The notes: a model not told the origin generated them from the sequence alone. A stretch of DNA of 64,000 bases from Flavobacterium sp. MDT1-60 (GCF_014844035.1 NZ_CP062159.1:2604001-2668000), one strand, 5' to 3'. Counted from the stretch's first letter, positions 1 through 10,786 are shown. Numbers and translations: made by a program.

Positions 1-1
1 T

Positions 2-2473
2 GTTATTTCTATTTCTAAAACAAAAATACTGGCCGGTACCGAAGGAGGAGGTTTGATGATTTTTAATCCCCAAACTTCAACGAAAAGATTCCTGACGCAG
101 CGAAATGGGCTTCCAAATAATTCAGTTTTAAACATTGTAAAAGATAATCAGGGCGCTTTTTGGGGCAGTACTTACAACGGAATATTTACTTATAATGCAA
201 ATAGCGGCAAAATTACAAGTTACCATGATGCTGACGGACTTCAGAGCAATCAGTTTAATTACAATGCGGCTCTCAAACTTTCAACTGGCGAAATCGTTTT
301 TGGCGGAATTAAGGGCTTTAATATTATAGATACGAAAATTAGCAGTCAAATCCATGACTTTCCAAAGCTGGTAATAACTTCTATAAAAGTAAATAATAAG
401 GTTTATGACCAATCTCATTTGACTTCTTTTGGAATTGATAAATTAAAATTACCTTATGATGAATCAATGCTAAACATTGATTTTGCAGCTTTAGAATACA
501 GTTTGCCTGAAAAAATATCTTATGCTTATTTTTTAGAAGGATGGGATTCACAATGGCATTATGTTGATAATGTCAGAAGTGCCAATTATTCCAGAATAAC
601 AGAAGGAGATTATGTGCTAAAAATTAAATCTACTAATGCTGAAGGAATCTGGAGTACCAAATCTATTTCACTGCCTATTACGATTTTACCGCCATGGTAT
701 AGGACTGGTCTGGCTTATTTTATCTATTTTCTTGCATTCTGTTTTATTATTTATATGGTTGACAAGTACCAACGTGAACGGGAGAAATTAAAATACGAAG
801 TACAGCTTTCGCAGAATTTGGCGAAGCAGGAGAAGGAACTGAATGAGAAAAAAATAACCTTTTTCACCAATATTTCTCATGAGTTCAGGTCGCCTTTAAC
901 AATGATTATTAATCCTTTAAAAGATATAATTTACGGAACAGATCAACAAATAGATCCGGGTGCTATTGAAATGGTTTACAGCAATTCCAGAAGATTATTG
1001 AGTCTGGTTGATCAGTTGCTTCTTTTTAGAAAAACAGAAACAGAGACCGGAAAACTTAAAATAGGACAAATTGATATTGTAGAACTGGCCAAAGAGGTTT
1101 TTAGCTGTTTTGTGCATCATGCAAAAACAAAAAAAATAGATTACAGTTTTAGTATTTCTGAAGAAAGACTATTGGTTTATGTCGATCGGGAAAAAATAGA
1201 AATGGCTTTGTTTAATTTGATTGCGAATGCATTAAAATTTACCGAGAAAGAAAATGGAAAAGTTGCTGTCAATTTACGATGTACAGATACTGAAGTTATT
1301 ATAAAAGTTATTGATAATGGAGAAGGTGTTTTGGATGCCGATAAAGACAAAATATTTAATTTGTTTTATCAGTCAAATAATAACATAAAAAATAACCGCA
1401 AAGGATTTGGTATTGGACTTTATCTGGTAAAACAGTTTGTTACCCAACATCATGGAGCGGTCAGCTGCCTCGATAATAAAAATGGAGGAGCAATATTTGA
1501 GGTTAAATTGCCACTTGGGAAAAAACATTTTGGTGATATAGAAATCCGCGAAGACTTAAGTGACAGAACCTTGTTTTTAGAAGAAGCTTTAGAGGATACA
1601 GTAATACAGGAAAATGTATTGCAGACCATTAATGAACCTGAAAATGGTAACGATTTAATTAAAGATGCTAAAAGTATTTTAGTTGTAGATGATAATGCCC
1701 AAATAAGAAATTATTTAAAGCGAATATTAACCCCAAAATACCATGTTACGCTGGCTGAAAATGCAGAAACAGCTTTAACCATAATTAAAAAAGTACAGCC
1801 CGATTTAATTATTTCTGATGTTGTAATGGGAGAAATGAATGGAGTAGCCTTTTGCAAGCATATTAAATCGGATGAAGAATTAAAGCATATTCCTGTAATA
1901 TTACTCACGGGAGGAACTTCGGAAGATGTAAAACTTAAAGGTGCTGAAGTAGGAGCCGATGATTATATTACAAAACCATTTGATAACGAGTATTTACTGG
2001 CCAGAATCAGCGGAATATTAACCCGACGCGACAGTGAGCAGAATTATCTGCTTAATTCAGTTACGAAAAAAGACGCAAGTCTAAAGCTATCTGATGAGGA
2101 TAAAAAACTTATTGAAAGAATCGTAGAAGTAATCGATGCCAATTTAGATGTAGAAAATTTTAATGTGCATGATCTGGCATTTCACTTAGGAATGAGTTAT
2201 TCTCTAGTTTATAAAAAAATTAAAAAAATAACCGGTAAATCGGTTTCTGAATTCACCCGAAATGTCCGATTACGAAAAGTGGCAACATTGCTGATTACGA
2301 CAGATTTACAAATAAGCCAGGCTGCGTCAATTGCAGGTTTTGGTGATATTAAATATTTCAGAAAACACTTTCAGCAATTTTATAATCTAAATCCTTCTGA
2401 GTTTAAAAAGAAGTACCAAAACGTCAAGGATAATAAATATATATTAAACGAAAGCTTTTGGAAATCAACCTGA
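2..2473 (+). CDS. Hybrid two-component system regulator (HTCS), 5' end missing
   Basis: This is the C-terminal part of a one-protein sensor kinase and transcription factor that senses oligosaccharides in the periplasm and switches on a glycan-utilization locus. The frame is open to the left edge, so about 500 residues of beta-propeller are missing. Counting from the first Met (base 53), propeller repeats are followed by a Y_Y_Y domain (about 110-212) and one membrane span (about 216-237). The kinase core has the phospho-accepting His in ISHEFRSP (H276) and ATP-binding motifs NLIANALKF and GFGIGLYLVK. The receiver has its acceptor Asp in ISDVVMG (D589), and an AraC-type helix-turn-helix lies at about 680-795. 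It reads into the DUF2264 and GH105 genes, so it probably controls the adjoining locus. The family call is firm and the ligand is unknown. Confidence 0.95.
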   Translation, partial: VISISKTKILAGTEGGGLMIFNPQTSTKRFLTQRNGLPNNSVLNIVKDNQGAFWGSTYNGIFTYNANSGKITSYHDADGLQSNQFNYNAALKLSTGEIVFGGIKGFNIIDTKISSQIHDFPKLVITSIKVNNKVYDQSHLTSFGIDKLKLPYDESMLNIDFAALEYSLPEKISYAYFLEGWDSQWHYVDNVRSANYSRITEGDYVLKIKSTNAEGIWSTKSISLPITILPPWYRTGLAYFIYFLAFCFIIYMVDKYQREREKLKYEVQLSQNLAKQEKELNEKKITFFTNISHEFRSPLTMIINPLKDIIYGTDQQIDPGAIEMVYSNSRRLLSLVDQLLLFRKTETETGKLKIGQIDIVELAKEVFSCFVHHAKTKKIDYSFSISEERLLVYVDREKIEMALFNLIANALKFTEKENGKVAVNLRCTDTEVIIKVIDNGEGVLDADKDKIFNLFYQSNNNIKNNRKGFGIGLYLVKQFVTQHHGAVSCLDNKNGGAIFEVKLPLGKKHFGDIEIREDLSDRTLFLEEALEDTVIQENVLQTINEPENGNDLIKDAKSILVVDDNAQIRNYLKRILTPKYHVTLAENAETALTIIKKVQPDLIISDVVMGEMNGVAFCKHIKSDEELKHIPVILLTGGTSEDVKLKGAEVGADDYITKPFDNEYLLARISGILTRRDSEQNYLLNSVTKKDASLKLSDEDKKLIERIVEVIDANLDVENFNVHDLAFHLGMSYSLVYKKIKKITGKSVSEFTRNVRLRKVATLLITTDLQISQAASIAGFGDIKYFRKHFQQFYNLNPSEFKKKYQNVKDNKYILNESFWKST

Positions 2474-2510
2474 TTACGAGCTTAGACGAAGAAAAAATTA
2501 AAAAAAGAGT

Positions 2511-3755
2511 ATGAATAATTATTTGAAAAAAGCTGTTTTATTAGGGTTTGTTTATTTTACAGCCATTTATAGCATTCAATCACAATCAAAGAAACTTCAA
2601 AAAGATTCACCTGAAAAGGTTCGGGAATTTTTTGTGTCTTCTTTAGTTAAAATTGGAGATCCTGTTTTGAATGCTTTAAGTAAAAATCAGCTCAAACAGT
2701 TAATGCCTGTAGAAAAATCACCAGGTGCCTGGGATGATAGAACTCATGTGACTTATTTGGAGGCTTTTGGTCGATTGCTTTCAGGAATGGCGCCTTGGTT
2801 AGAATTAGGTAAAGACGGGACATCCGAAGGAAAATTAAGGGCAAAGTATATTGATTTGGCTCAAAAATGCATTCATAATGCAACCGATCCCAGTGCTCCG
2901 GATTTTATGAATTTTGTAAATGATAAACAGCCTTTAGTTGATGCTGCCTTTTTTGCCCAGGCGCTGCTTCGCGCTCCAAAACAACTATGGGAACCGCTGG
3001 ATGCAATTACAAAAGAGAATGTAATCAAAGCATTAAAATCATCCAGAAAAATTGAACCTTATCACAGCAACTGGCTTCTTTTTGCGGGAATGATTGAAGC
3101 AACAATAATTAAATTCGATAAAGATCCCGATACTAATCGCCTGAATTATGCCTTGGAAGAACATAAAAAATGGTATTTAGGTGACGGAACTTATGGTGAC
3201 GGTCCTGATTTTCATTGGGATTATTATAATAGTTTCGTGATTCATCCGATGCAATTGGACATATTAAACGTACTTAAAGAAAAAAGTAACGATTACAAAA
3301 CGGATTATACTACGGAGTTAAATAGAGCCAGGCGCTATGCAGCTATTCAGGAAAGATTAATTTCTCCTGACGGAACTTATCCGCCTATCGGAAGGTCTTT
3401 AGCCTATCGTTTTGGCGCTTTCCAATTGTTATCTCAAATAGCACTCTGGAAAGAATTACCAAAAGAAGTTGCTCCGGCTCAGGTTCGTTCGGCATTGTAT
3501 ACTATGATTTTTAATCAAATTAATGTACCTGGAACTTTCGATAAAAACGGTTGGCTTCAAATAGGGTTATACGGACATCAGCCTAATATTGGCGAAGGTT
3601 ATATTTCAACCGGAAGTTTGTATTTGTGTGCAGAAGCATTTTTGGTACTCGGTTTGCCATCAACTGATTCATTTTGGAGTGATGCTTATCAGCCCTGGAC
3701 ACAAAAGAAGATTTGGTCCGGACAAGAGATTCCAATTGACCATGCATCAAAATAA
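2511..3755 (+). CDS. DUF2264 family protein, secreted (possible GH154-type glycosidase)
   Basis: This 414-residue exported protein starts with a hydrophobic signal sequence (about 1-25) and is otherwise one DUF2264 domain. Recognisable motifs are AWDDRTHVTYLEAFGRLLSG, the YHSNWLLFAG segment and GDGPDFHWDYYNSFVIHPM. Some DUF2264 proteins are placed in CAZy family GH154, where beta-glucuronidase activity on plant arabinogalactan has been reported; that assignment is from memory and not shown by the sequence. It lies 37 bases after the HTCS stop and 24 bases before a GH105 gene, so it is probably co-transcribed with the GH105. A second, longer DUF2264 protein lies at 23508-25517. Confidence 0.85.
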   Translation: MNNYLKKAVLLGFVYFTAIYSIQSQSKKLQKDSPEKVREFFVSSLVKIGDPVLNALSKNQLKQLMPVEKSPGAWDDRTHVTYLEAFGRLLSGMAPWLELGKDGTSEGKLRAKYIDLAQKCIHNATDPSAPDFMNFVNDKQPLVDAAFFAQALLRAPKQLWEPLDAITKENVIKALKSSRKIEPYHSNWLLFAGMIEATIIKFDKDPDTNRLNYALEEHKKWYLGDGTYGDGPDFHWDYYNSFVIHPMQLDILNVLKEKSNDYKTDYTTELNRARRYAAIQERLISPDGTYPPIGRSLAYRFGAFQLLSQIALWKELPKEVAPAQVRSALYTMIFNQINVPGTFDKNGWLQIGLYGHQPNIGEGYISTGSLYLCAEAFLVLGLPSTDSFWSDAYQPWTQKKIWSGQEIPIDHASK

Positions 3756-3779
3756 TTAAACATTTAATCTAAAAATATA

Positions 3780-4937
3780 ATGATGAATTTTAAGAACTCA
3801 TTTTTTATAGTAATGACTTTTGTTTCACTTACAGTTGTAGGTTGTAAAAGCAGTGCTGTAAAGCAGGGAACTGCAATAAAAGAATCTAAGCAGGAAGTTA
3901 TTGCAATTATTGACAAAGTAAATAATCATTGGCTAAATTCGCATCTGGAATTGGGAAATGCTTTTTGGAATGTTGCGGCATATCATACCGGAAATATGGA
4001 AGCTTATAAGGTAACCCAAAACAAAAAGTATTTGGATTATTCATTGGCCTGGGCCGAAAAAAATCAATGGATGGGGGCCAAATCGAATGACAAATCAGAA
4101 TGGAAATACAATTACGGTGAGAATGATAAACACGTACTGTTTGGAGACTGGCAGATTTGCTTTCAAACGTATATTGATTTATACAATTTTACCGGTAAGA
4201 ATGATCCGCAAAAAATTGCACGTGCCCGCGAAGTTATGGAGTATGAAATGAGTACCGCAGCTAATGACTATTGGTGGTGGGTAGATGGATTATATATGGT
4301 AATGCCGGTGATGACAAAGTTGTACAACGTGACCGGTAACGAAATGTATTTAGAGAAATTACATTCTTATTTAACGTATGCCAATGGTATCATGTACGAC
4401 GATGAAGCAAAACTATATTTTCGTGATGCAAAATATATCTATCCAAAGCATAAAAGTGCAAATGGGAAAAAAGATTTCTGGGCGAGGGGAGATGGCTGGA
4501 TTTTTGCCGGTTATGCCAAAATTATTCAGGATTTGCCAAAAACGGCTAAACACAGAAATGAATACATCATCCGTTTTAAGGAAATGGCTAAAGCCCTTGC
4601 AGCTGCGCAGCAAAAAGAGGGGTACTGGACAAGAAGTATTTTGGATCCTGAACATGCTCCGGGACCAGAAACCAGCGGTACAGCATTTTTTACCTATGGT
4701 TTTATGTGGGGAATTAACAATGGAATTCTGGACAAAAAAACTTATTTGCCAGTAGCATCAAAATCATGGAATTACTTAACAACATTTGCTCTTCAGGCAG
4801 ATGGAACAATTGGATACATACAGCCGATAGGCGAAAAAGCTATTCCGGGACAAGTGGTAGATAAAAATTCTACGTCTGATTTTGGTGTAGGCGCTTTTTT
4901 ATTAGCTGCTGCTGAGGTGTATCGCTATACTAAATAA
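3780..4937 (+). CDS. GH105 unsaturated glucuronyl/galacturonyl hydrolase, lipoprotein
   Basis: It is predicted to hydrolyse the unsaturated uronic acid left at the non-reducing end of oligosaccharides by polysaccharide lyases. The 385-residue protein has a lipoprotein signal ending LTVVGC and an (alpha/alpha)6-barrel typical of GH88/GH105. Visible motifs are FGDWQICFQTY, the tryptophan-rich WWWVDGLYMVMPV and the catalytic-type segment WARGDGWIFAGY. Length is normal for GH105. It follows the DUF2264 gene by 24 bases and ends just before a strong terminator, so these two form a short transcription unit at the end of the HTCS block. The unsaturated substrate implies a lyase somewhere upstream of it in the pathway; none is seen in this window. 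Confidence 0.88.
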   Translation: MMNFKNSFFIVMTFVSLTVVGCKSSAVKQGTAIKESKQEVIAIIDKVNNHWLNSHLELGNAFWNVAAYHTGNMEAYKVTQNKKYLDYSLAWAEKNQWMGAKSNDKSEWKYNYGENDKHVLFGDWQICFQTYIDLYNFTGKNDPQKIARAREVMEYEMSTAANDYWWWVDGLYMVMPVMTKLYNVTGNEMYLEKLHSYLTYANGIMYDDEAKLYFRDAKYIYPKHKSANGKKDFWARGDGWIFAGYAKIIQDLPKTAKHRNEYIIRFKEMAKALAAAQQKEGYWTRSILDPEHAPGPETSGTAFFTYGFMWGINNGILDKKTYLPVASKSWNYLTTFALQADGTIGYIQPIGEKAIPGQVVDKNSTSDFGVGAFLLAAAEVYRYTK

Positions 4938-4956
4938 TTTTATTCTTTTTTTATTA

Positions 4957-4992
4957 TGCAAAGAGGCAGTCTAAAATGACTGCCTCTTTGCA
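4957..4992 (+). terminator. Rho-independent terminator after GH105
   Basis: A perfect 15-bp inverted repeat (4957-4971 with 4978-4992) encloses a 6-base loop, 20 bases after the GH105 stop. It separates the HTCS/DUF2264/GH105 block from the SusC operon. Confidence 0.85.
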
Positions 4993-5281
4993 TTTATACA
5001 AGTTTGGTTATCTTATTGCTCTTTCCTATCAAATGACATTGTTTTGAGTAACGAAAGTTCGCATAAAAAGAGTATTCTATTGAATCAACTTATAAAAGTA
5101 ACATTTGTAATAGTTTTAATTTTTACTAAAATAGTAATGTGTTATAATATTTCGCATGTCATAATTAGTTCTTAAATAATTATGTAAAGTATATTTTAAA
5201 TATGGTTTTTTTATCATACTTATAAAAATAATGCTTAATTCATGTAAAAATGCTGATTTGCCCCTTGTATAATGTCGTAAT

Positions 5282-5462
5282 TACCCCCTTTTACTTATTA
5301 GTCTTACGTTAGATTTGCATTGCAAACTATATGTTAACACATATTAAATTGGTGCTTAAAAAATTTTGAAAAACAAAATTGTAAAAAACACACTTATTTA
5401 CTTGTTGTTGCAATAGTTTGCGAACTTAAACTAATCAATTAACCAAAAAAATTACAACCAAC
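5282..5462 (+). promoter_or_regulatory. Putative promoter and leader of SusC/SusD operon 1
   Basis: The gap between the terminator and the SusC start holds a Bacteroidetes-type -7 element, TAGATTTG, at 5310-5317. About 20 bases upstream is a run CCCCCTTTTA (around 5284-5293). A similar C-then-T box lies upstream of the galactan SusC gene, so it could be part of an HTCS operator, but this rests on eye alignment only. The predicted untranslated leader is about 135 bases, long for the family. No convincing -33 TTG was found at the expected spacing. Confidence 0.4.
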
Positions 5463-8400
5463 ATGACAAACTTTATTAGGAAGATTAAGACTCCTGATTA
5501 TGCATCTGGATTTGATTTAAAAAAGAAACTTACAATACTTTGCGTACTGGTTTCATTATCTCAGGTACAGGCATACACTGGTACTTCTACCAGTACAAAA
5601 GGGGCAGAAAAAGTACAGCCACAAACTAGCATAACCGGGCAGGTTAAAGATCACAAGGGGATTCCGCTTCCCGGCGCCTCAGTTATGATAAAAGGTACAA
5701 AAAAAGGAACTGTAACAGATTTTGACGGAAAATTTACGCTGGCAGGAAATGAGAATGCAATACTAGTAGTATCATATGTTGGTCATGTAACCAAGGAAGT
5801 ACCTGTAAATGGCCAAACAAATATTATCATACAATTAGAAGAAAGTGCTGCTTCTTTAGATGAAGTGGTGGTTGTAGGATATGGTAAAATGAAGAAAAAG
5901 GATTTAACGGGCGCAATTGTTCAGGTTAAACCAGAAGCTTTAGCCAATCAAAATCCACAGACCGTTCAGGATTTATTGCGAGGCGTTCCTGGTCTAAAAG
6001 TTGGCTATTCAGCTGATGCAAAAGGAGGAGGGTCTTTGCAAATTCGTGGGCAGACTTCTGTTTACAATCCTGATGGTGCCAATCATAATTCACCGCTTAT
6101 TATTTTAGACGGAATGCAATTCTACGGTGAGCTTTCAGAAATTAATCCTGATGATGTTGGCCAGATAGATGTCTTGAAAGACGCGTCTGCAACAGCTGTT
6201 TATGGATCTAAAGCGGCAGCAGGGGTTATTGTTATTTCAACAAAAAAAGGAAAAACCGGTAAGCCTATTATTAATGTTACTACAAACACGACGGTTGTTA
6301 ATGAAAGCGCTTATCGCAATGTGTATTCTCCAGAAGGGTATGTAAAATATCGTGAAGATTGGGAAGTTGCTAAAACGTATGGTGCAAATACAACAACAGG
6401 GCAATACGAACCTTATATTGCAACCCGTGTTGGTCAGGTAGGGTATTTTTCAAACCCTAATCAATTAGATCAGTATGGTATATCTCAGGCTCAATGGTTA
6501 GCGTATCAGCCAGCTGGACAAATACAAGGGAAAAGCTTAAATGAAGTATGGGGATTGCGTTTGGGTATTACTGATGCTTCACTTTTAAAGAATTTTACAG
6601 AAGGAAAAACACACGATTGGTATAATAGTACTTTTAGAACAGGAATAAATCACGACAATAATTTAAGTGTTTCCGGAGCAAGCGATAAAGTAAATTATTA
6701 TATGTCTTTGGGGTATTTAACGTCAGAAGGAGCTATTCAGGGTAATGATTATTCTGCAGTTCGTGCGAATATGAAAGTGGATGCTAAAATTACAAGCTGG
6801 CTTGAATTTGGAGCAAACGTTAATTTTCAGGATCGTTCAGATGGAGACATAGCTGTTGGTACCGGTACTAATTATTGGGATGCAAATATGTTAAGAAACA
6901 GCCCGTTCTCTAACTTTAAAGAAGCGAATGGTGATTTTGCGAGACAACCAATGGGACCAACAATTGGAGGATATAATTATTACTATGATCGCCAGTATAT
7001 GGAGCTTGAAAAAGGGTATACTGTCTTAAATACCATTTTCAATACAAAGGTAACTTTACCTTTAGGTATTACGTATTCGTTTAATGCTTCACCACGATAT
7101 GAATTCTTTTACAATCGTTATTTTCAGTCAGCAGGTAATAAAAATTGGAATCCGGTTAACATAGGAGTAGATAGAGGTAATGGTAAAAAATTTACGTGGA
7201 ATTTGAACAATACAATAGCATGGGATCATACGTTTAATGAGAAACACCATATCATAGCAACTTTTGTTCAGGAAGCTGAAGATCTTAAAACATGGTCAGA
7301 TATTGTTTATGCACGTAATATTCAGCCTTCAGATGCCTTAGGTTTTCATAATATTGCTAATGCAACGCTTTTAAATAGTACATTTTCCAGTACAGATACA
7401 CATCAAACAGCCGATGCATTAATGGCGAGACTTTTTTATTCGTTTGATAATCGTTATATGATAACAGGAACTGTACGTCGAGATGGGTATTCGGCATTTG
7501 GAGCTTCGTATCCTTATGCGACCTTTCCTTCTGTAGCCTTAGGATGGAACTTTAATCAGGAAAGCTGGTTCCATTGGGATCCTTTAAGCACAGGTAAATT
7601 ACGTTTGTCATGGGGTAAAAACGGAAATAGATCGCTTGCTGATCCATACTTAGCTTTGGCAAATTTAGGTTCAGGTACAGGAGCAACAATGGGATATATA
7701 GATGCTTCAGGAAACATTGTTGATATGAAATACCTGGCAATTGATCGTATGGCAAATCCAAATTTGCAATGGGAAAAAACAACGGCAACTAATATTGGTC
7801 TTGACCTTGGTTTCTTAAATGACCGAATTACGAGTACAATCGATATTTATAGATCGGTTACTAATGATATGATCATGAGTCAGCGTCTTCCTGGTTTCTC
7901 TGGATTTGGATCAATCGCAACCAATCTTGGAGAGGTTGAAAATAAAGGGATTGAAATAAGCCTTACTACATTAAATATAAAAAATCCAAATTTTGAATGG
8001 ACTACCAGCGTTGCTTTTTCATACAATGAGAATACGATTAATGCATTATATGGTAATATGGAAGATATTAAGGATGCCAATGGAAATGTAATCGGAACAA
8101 AAGAAGCAGATGATAAAACAAATGGATGGTTTATTGGCAGACCTATTTCTCAAATCTGGGATTATAAAGTAACCGGAATTTGGCAAAAGGATGAGTATGC
8201 AGAAGCTGCAAAATACGGACAGCGTCCTGGTGACCCAAAAGTGGAAAACAGCTACACTGCTGATGATGTGAATGGAAAACCAACTTATAATGAAAAAGAC
8301 AGACAGTTTTTAGGCCAGACAGCACCTCCAATCAACTGGTCGCTGCGTAATGACTTTAAAATTTATAAAAATTGGGATTTGGCAATTAATATGTATTCCT

Positions 8401-8792
8401 ACATGGGGCACAAATCGCTTGATGGACGTTACATGAATACGTATAACGATGGTAGTTTATATACAAACAACTACAATCCGTTTGTAAATCCATATTGGAC
8501 AATTGACAACCCAACCAATGACTGGGCGCGTCTTGATGCAAGAGGGCCTGCAGGAGCCGGAACAGCAAAATTATACGATCGTAGTTTTATACGTCTGGAC
8601 AATATTTCGTTGGCCTATTCACTTCCTAAAGACCTAATAGATCGCTTGCATGTTAGAAATTTTAAAATTTATGCTTCAGTTCAGAACGCTGCAACATGGT
8701 CTGCTTCTGGTGAATGGAAATATTACGGAGACCCGGAAACAGGGGGATTAGCAACACGAATGTTTAATTTAGGTTTTAACGTTTCACTTTAA
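5463..8792 (+). CDS. SusC-like TonB-dependent outer-membrane transporter 1
   Basis: This 1109-residue barrel imports oligosaccharides across the outer membrane using TonB energy, with the SusD partner encoded next. The start gives the long N-terminal extension common in flavobacterial SusC proteins before the hydrophobic signal (about 24-40). A carboxypeptidase-regulatory-like domain follows (about 54-130, with GIPLPGASVMIKGTKKGTVT), then the TonB box region LDEVVVVGYG, the plug (about 150-265, including VYGSKAAAGVIVISTKKG) and the 22-strand barrel ending in an aromatic-rich strand (FNLGFNVSL). The SusD gene starts 11 bases after the stop, so the pair is translationally close. This is the import pair of the proposed type II arabinogalactan locus. 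Confidence 0.95.
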   Translation: MTNFIRKIKTPDYASGFDLKKKLTILCVLVSLSQVQAYTGTSTSTKGAEKVQPQTSITGQVKDHKGIPLPGASVMIKGTKKGTVTDFDGKFTLAGNENAILVVSYVGHVTKEVPVNGQTNIIIQLEESAASLDEVVVVGYGKMKKKDLTGAIVQVKPEALANQNPQTVQDLLRGVPGLKVGYSADAKGGGSLQIRGQTSVYNPDGANHNSPLIILDGMQFYGELSEINPDDVGQIDVLKDASATAVYGSKAAAGVIVISTKKGKTGKPIINVTTNTTVVNESAYRNVYSPEGYVKYREDWEVAKTYGANTTTGQYEPYIATRVGQVGYFSNPNQLDQYGISQAQWLAYQPAGQIQGKSLNEVWGLRLGITDASLLKNFTEGKTHDWYNSTFRTGINHDNNLSVSGASDKVNYYMSLGYLTSEGAIQGNDYSAVRANMKVDAKITSWLEFGANVNFQDRSDGDIAVGTGTNYWDANMLRNSPFSNFKEANGDFARQPMGPTIGGYNYYYDRQYMELEKGYTVLNTIFNTKVTLPLGITYSFNASPRYEFFYNRYFQSAGNKNWNPVNIGVDRGNGKKFTWNLNNTIAWDHTFNEKHHIIATFVQEAEDLKTWSDIVYARNIQPSDALGFHNIANATLLNSTFSSTDTHQTADALMARLFYSFDNRYMITGTVRRDGYSAFGASYPYATFPSVALGWNFNQESWFHWDPLSTGKLRLSWGKNGNRSLADPYLALANLGSGTGATMGYIDASGNIVDMKYLAIDRMANPNLQWEKTTATNIGLDLGFLNDRITSTIDIYRSVTNDMIMSQRLPGFSGFGSIATNLGEVENKGIEISLTTLNIKNPNFEWTTSVAFSYNENTINALYGNMEDIKDANGNVIGTKEADDKTNGWFIGRPISQIWDYKVTGIWQKDEYAEAAKYGQRPGDPKVENSYTADDVNGKPTYNEKDRQFLGQTAPPINWSLRNDFKIYKNWDLAINMYSYMGHKSLDGRYMNTYNDGSLYTNNYNPFVNPYWTIDNPTNDWARLDARGPAGAGTAKLYDRSFIRLDNISLAYSLPKDLIDRLHVRNFKIYASVQNAATWSASGEWKYYGDPETGGLATRMFNLGFNVSL

Positions 8793-8803
8793 TAATTACA
8801 ACA

Positions 8804-10786
8804 ATGAAAAGATATATAAAAAATAAAATCTCAACACTTGCACCTTTAGTAGTAGTGGCTGCTCTTTTGGTTTCCTGTTCAGAGGATTTTCTGGAGCCGG
8901 ATCCGCTTTCGTTTTACGAACCAGAAACTACATTTACTACTGAATCTGGGTTGCAGGCGACTTTGGCAATTGCTGATAAAGGGTTGCGTAATAATTATAT
9001 TCATTATAATGCTGCCTCAAACAGTGTGCCTATCGGTACGGAATATGTTTTCTCTGATATGGCAAAATACGGAAAAACGGATAATAGTAGCACTATTTCT
9101 GATTTTGCTAACACTATAGTGCCTACCGGAAGTTTTAAAACAGCAACAAATGATGATTTTTATCTTGGATTTTACTGGGATGAAGGTTATACAGGTATTA
9201 AATATGCTAATACCGTATTGACATACATTGATAATGTGACAAGTTTAACTGAAGAAGTTAAACGTAAATATATCGGTCAGGCCTATTTTCACAGAGCATA
9301 CCGTTATCTTAATCTGGTATATCAATTTGGAGATATACCATTGATTACTAAAATCCTGGAGGTTCCAAAGCAGAGTTATTATTCTACTAAAAAAGAAGCT
9401 ATCATTGAAATGATTACAGCAGATATGGAAAAGGCTGTAGAATGGGTACCGGATCAGTCAAAACTACCGTATGTGGGTGTGGTAAACAAAGGCGCATGTC
9501 GTCAGTTATTGATTAAGTGTTACCTGGCTTCCGGAAGATTTAAAGACGCAGAAACACAGGCAGATTTACTGATTAATCAATCTGGCTATTCTTTAATGCA
9601 GGGTTCTTTTGGAACTTTTGACCCAGGAGGAAATCCAACAACATGGGCGATAAACAGAAATGTAATCTGGGATTTACACAGACCTGAAAATAAGGTTATT
9701 GCTGGTAACAGAGAAGCCATATTGGTTATGCCGAATGGAGGAGTACAATCATTTTTACCGTTTGCTTCAATGAGAATTTTTGGTCCAAACTGGAATTCGG
9801 GTACTCTTACCACTCCTGATGGAAAACAAGCAGCAAATCGTTTTGCTTCAAATAATGCTAATTATCAGGCTAAATATGATTATGCAAGAGCATTAGGACG
9901 TGGTATTGGTACTATTAGCGCTTCCTATTATTCACAACACCCTATGTGGGTTGTAAACGGTATTGAGGATAAGCAGGATCTTAGACATAATAGCGCTGTT
10001 GGGAACTGGGTAAATATGGAAGATCTTAAATACAGTGATAAGAGTTCTGCGTTCTACCAACAAAATTTTAGATTAAAAAATGGTACCACTTTTTTGTCAA
10101 AAGATACGCTTCGTGAATGGTTTGATTTTCCCTTGTATAAAATCTATTTGCATGATGTTGTAAATGAAACTAATCCAAATGCAACTGATTTTCAAGGAGC
10201 TAGTACCGGAAGTAAAGCACATTGGTATTTATATCGTTTAGCTGAAACTTATTTGCTAAGAGCAGAAGCACGTTTTTATCAGGGTAATGTAGGCGGAGCA
10301 ACTCAGGACGTGAATGTTATCAGAGCCAGAGCCGGAGCTTCTCAAATGTACGGGCAGGTAACTATTGGTGATATTTGTGCAGAAAGAGGAAGAGAACTTT
10401 ATCTGGAAGAGTGGAGAAATGCAGAGTTAAAACGTATTTCACACTGCCTCGCCCTGAGTGGAAAACCAGATGAGTGGGGTCAGACCTACAATAAAACCAA
10501 TTGGGATAAACAATCCGGAACTGATGCAGCCGGAGGTAGTTATTGGTACCAGCGTATTTCGCATTATACCCTTTACAACAAATATCCAAGTGGAATTGTT
10601 GTTCCAAACGGTACTAAGTTTTATACTATGGACAAACGTAATAACTACTGGCCTATTCCAAACAGTGCTATAACGGCTAATATTAAAGGTAAATTAAGTC
10701 AGAACTTCGGTTATGATGGTTACGATCCTAACGTTAAGGTTTGGGATAAATGGCAGGATGCTGTTGCAGATGAAACTCAACTTTAA
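8804..10786 (+). CDS. SusD/RagB-like glycan-binding lipoprotein 1
   Basis: This 660-residue surface lipoprotein forms the lid of the SusC barrel and binds the incoming glycan. The signal peptide ends in LLVSC, giving lipidation at Cys near residue 25. Tetratricopeptide-like helices, typical of SusD, run through the N-terminal half (for example AYFHRAYRYLNLVYQFGDIP), and the conserved C-terminal helix-rich part carries LAETYLLRAEARFYQGN and the ERGRELYLEEWRN motif. It is longer than most SusD proteins (500-600 residues). It is co-transcribed with SusC, and its transcript probably ends at or is reduced by the hairpins at 10919-10970 and 11095-11127. Confidence 0.95.
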   Translation: MKRYIKNKISTLAPLVVVAALLVSCSEDFLEPDPLSFYEPETTFTTESGLQATLAIADKGLRNNYIHYNAASNSVPIGTEYVFSDMAKYGKTDNSSTISDFANTIVPTGSFKTATNDDFYLGFYWDEGYTGIKYANTVLTYIDNVTSLTEEVKRKYIGQAYFHRAYRYLNLVYQFGDIPLITKILEVPKQSYYSTKKEAIIEMITADMEKAVEWVPDQSKLPYVGVVNKGACRQLLIKCYLASGRFKDAETQADLLINQSGYSLMQGSFGTFDPGGNPTTWAINRNVIWDLHRPENKVIAGNREAILVMPNGGVQSFLPFASMRIFGPNWNSGTLTTPDGKQAANRFASNNANYQAKYDYARALGRGIGTISASYYSQHPMWVVNGIEDKQDLRHNSAVGNWVNMEDLKYSDKSSAFYQQNFRLKNGTTFLSKDTLREWFDFPLYKIYLHDVVNETNPNATDFQGASTGSKAHWYLYRLAETYLLRAEARFYQGNVGGATQDVNVIRARAGASQMYGQVTIGDICAERGRELYLEEWRNAELKRISHCLALSGKPDEWGQTYNKTNWDKQSGTDAAGGSYWYQRISHYTLYNKYPSGIVVPNGTKFYTMDKRNNYWPIPNSAITANIKGKLSQNFGYDGYDPNVKVWDKWQDAVADETQL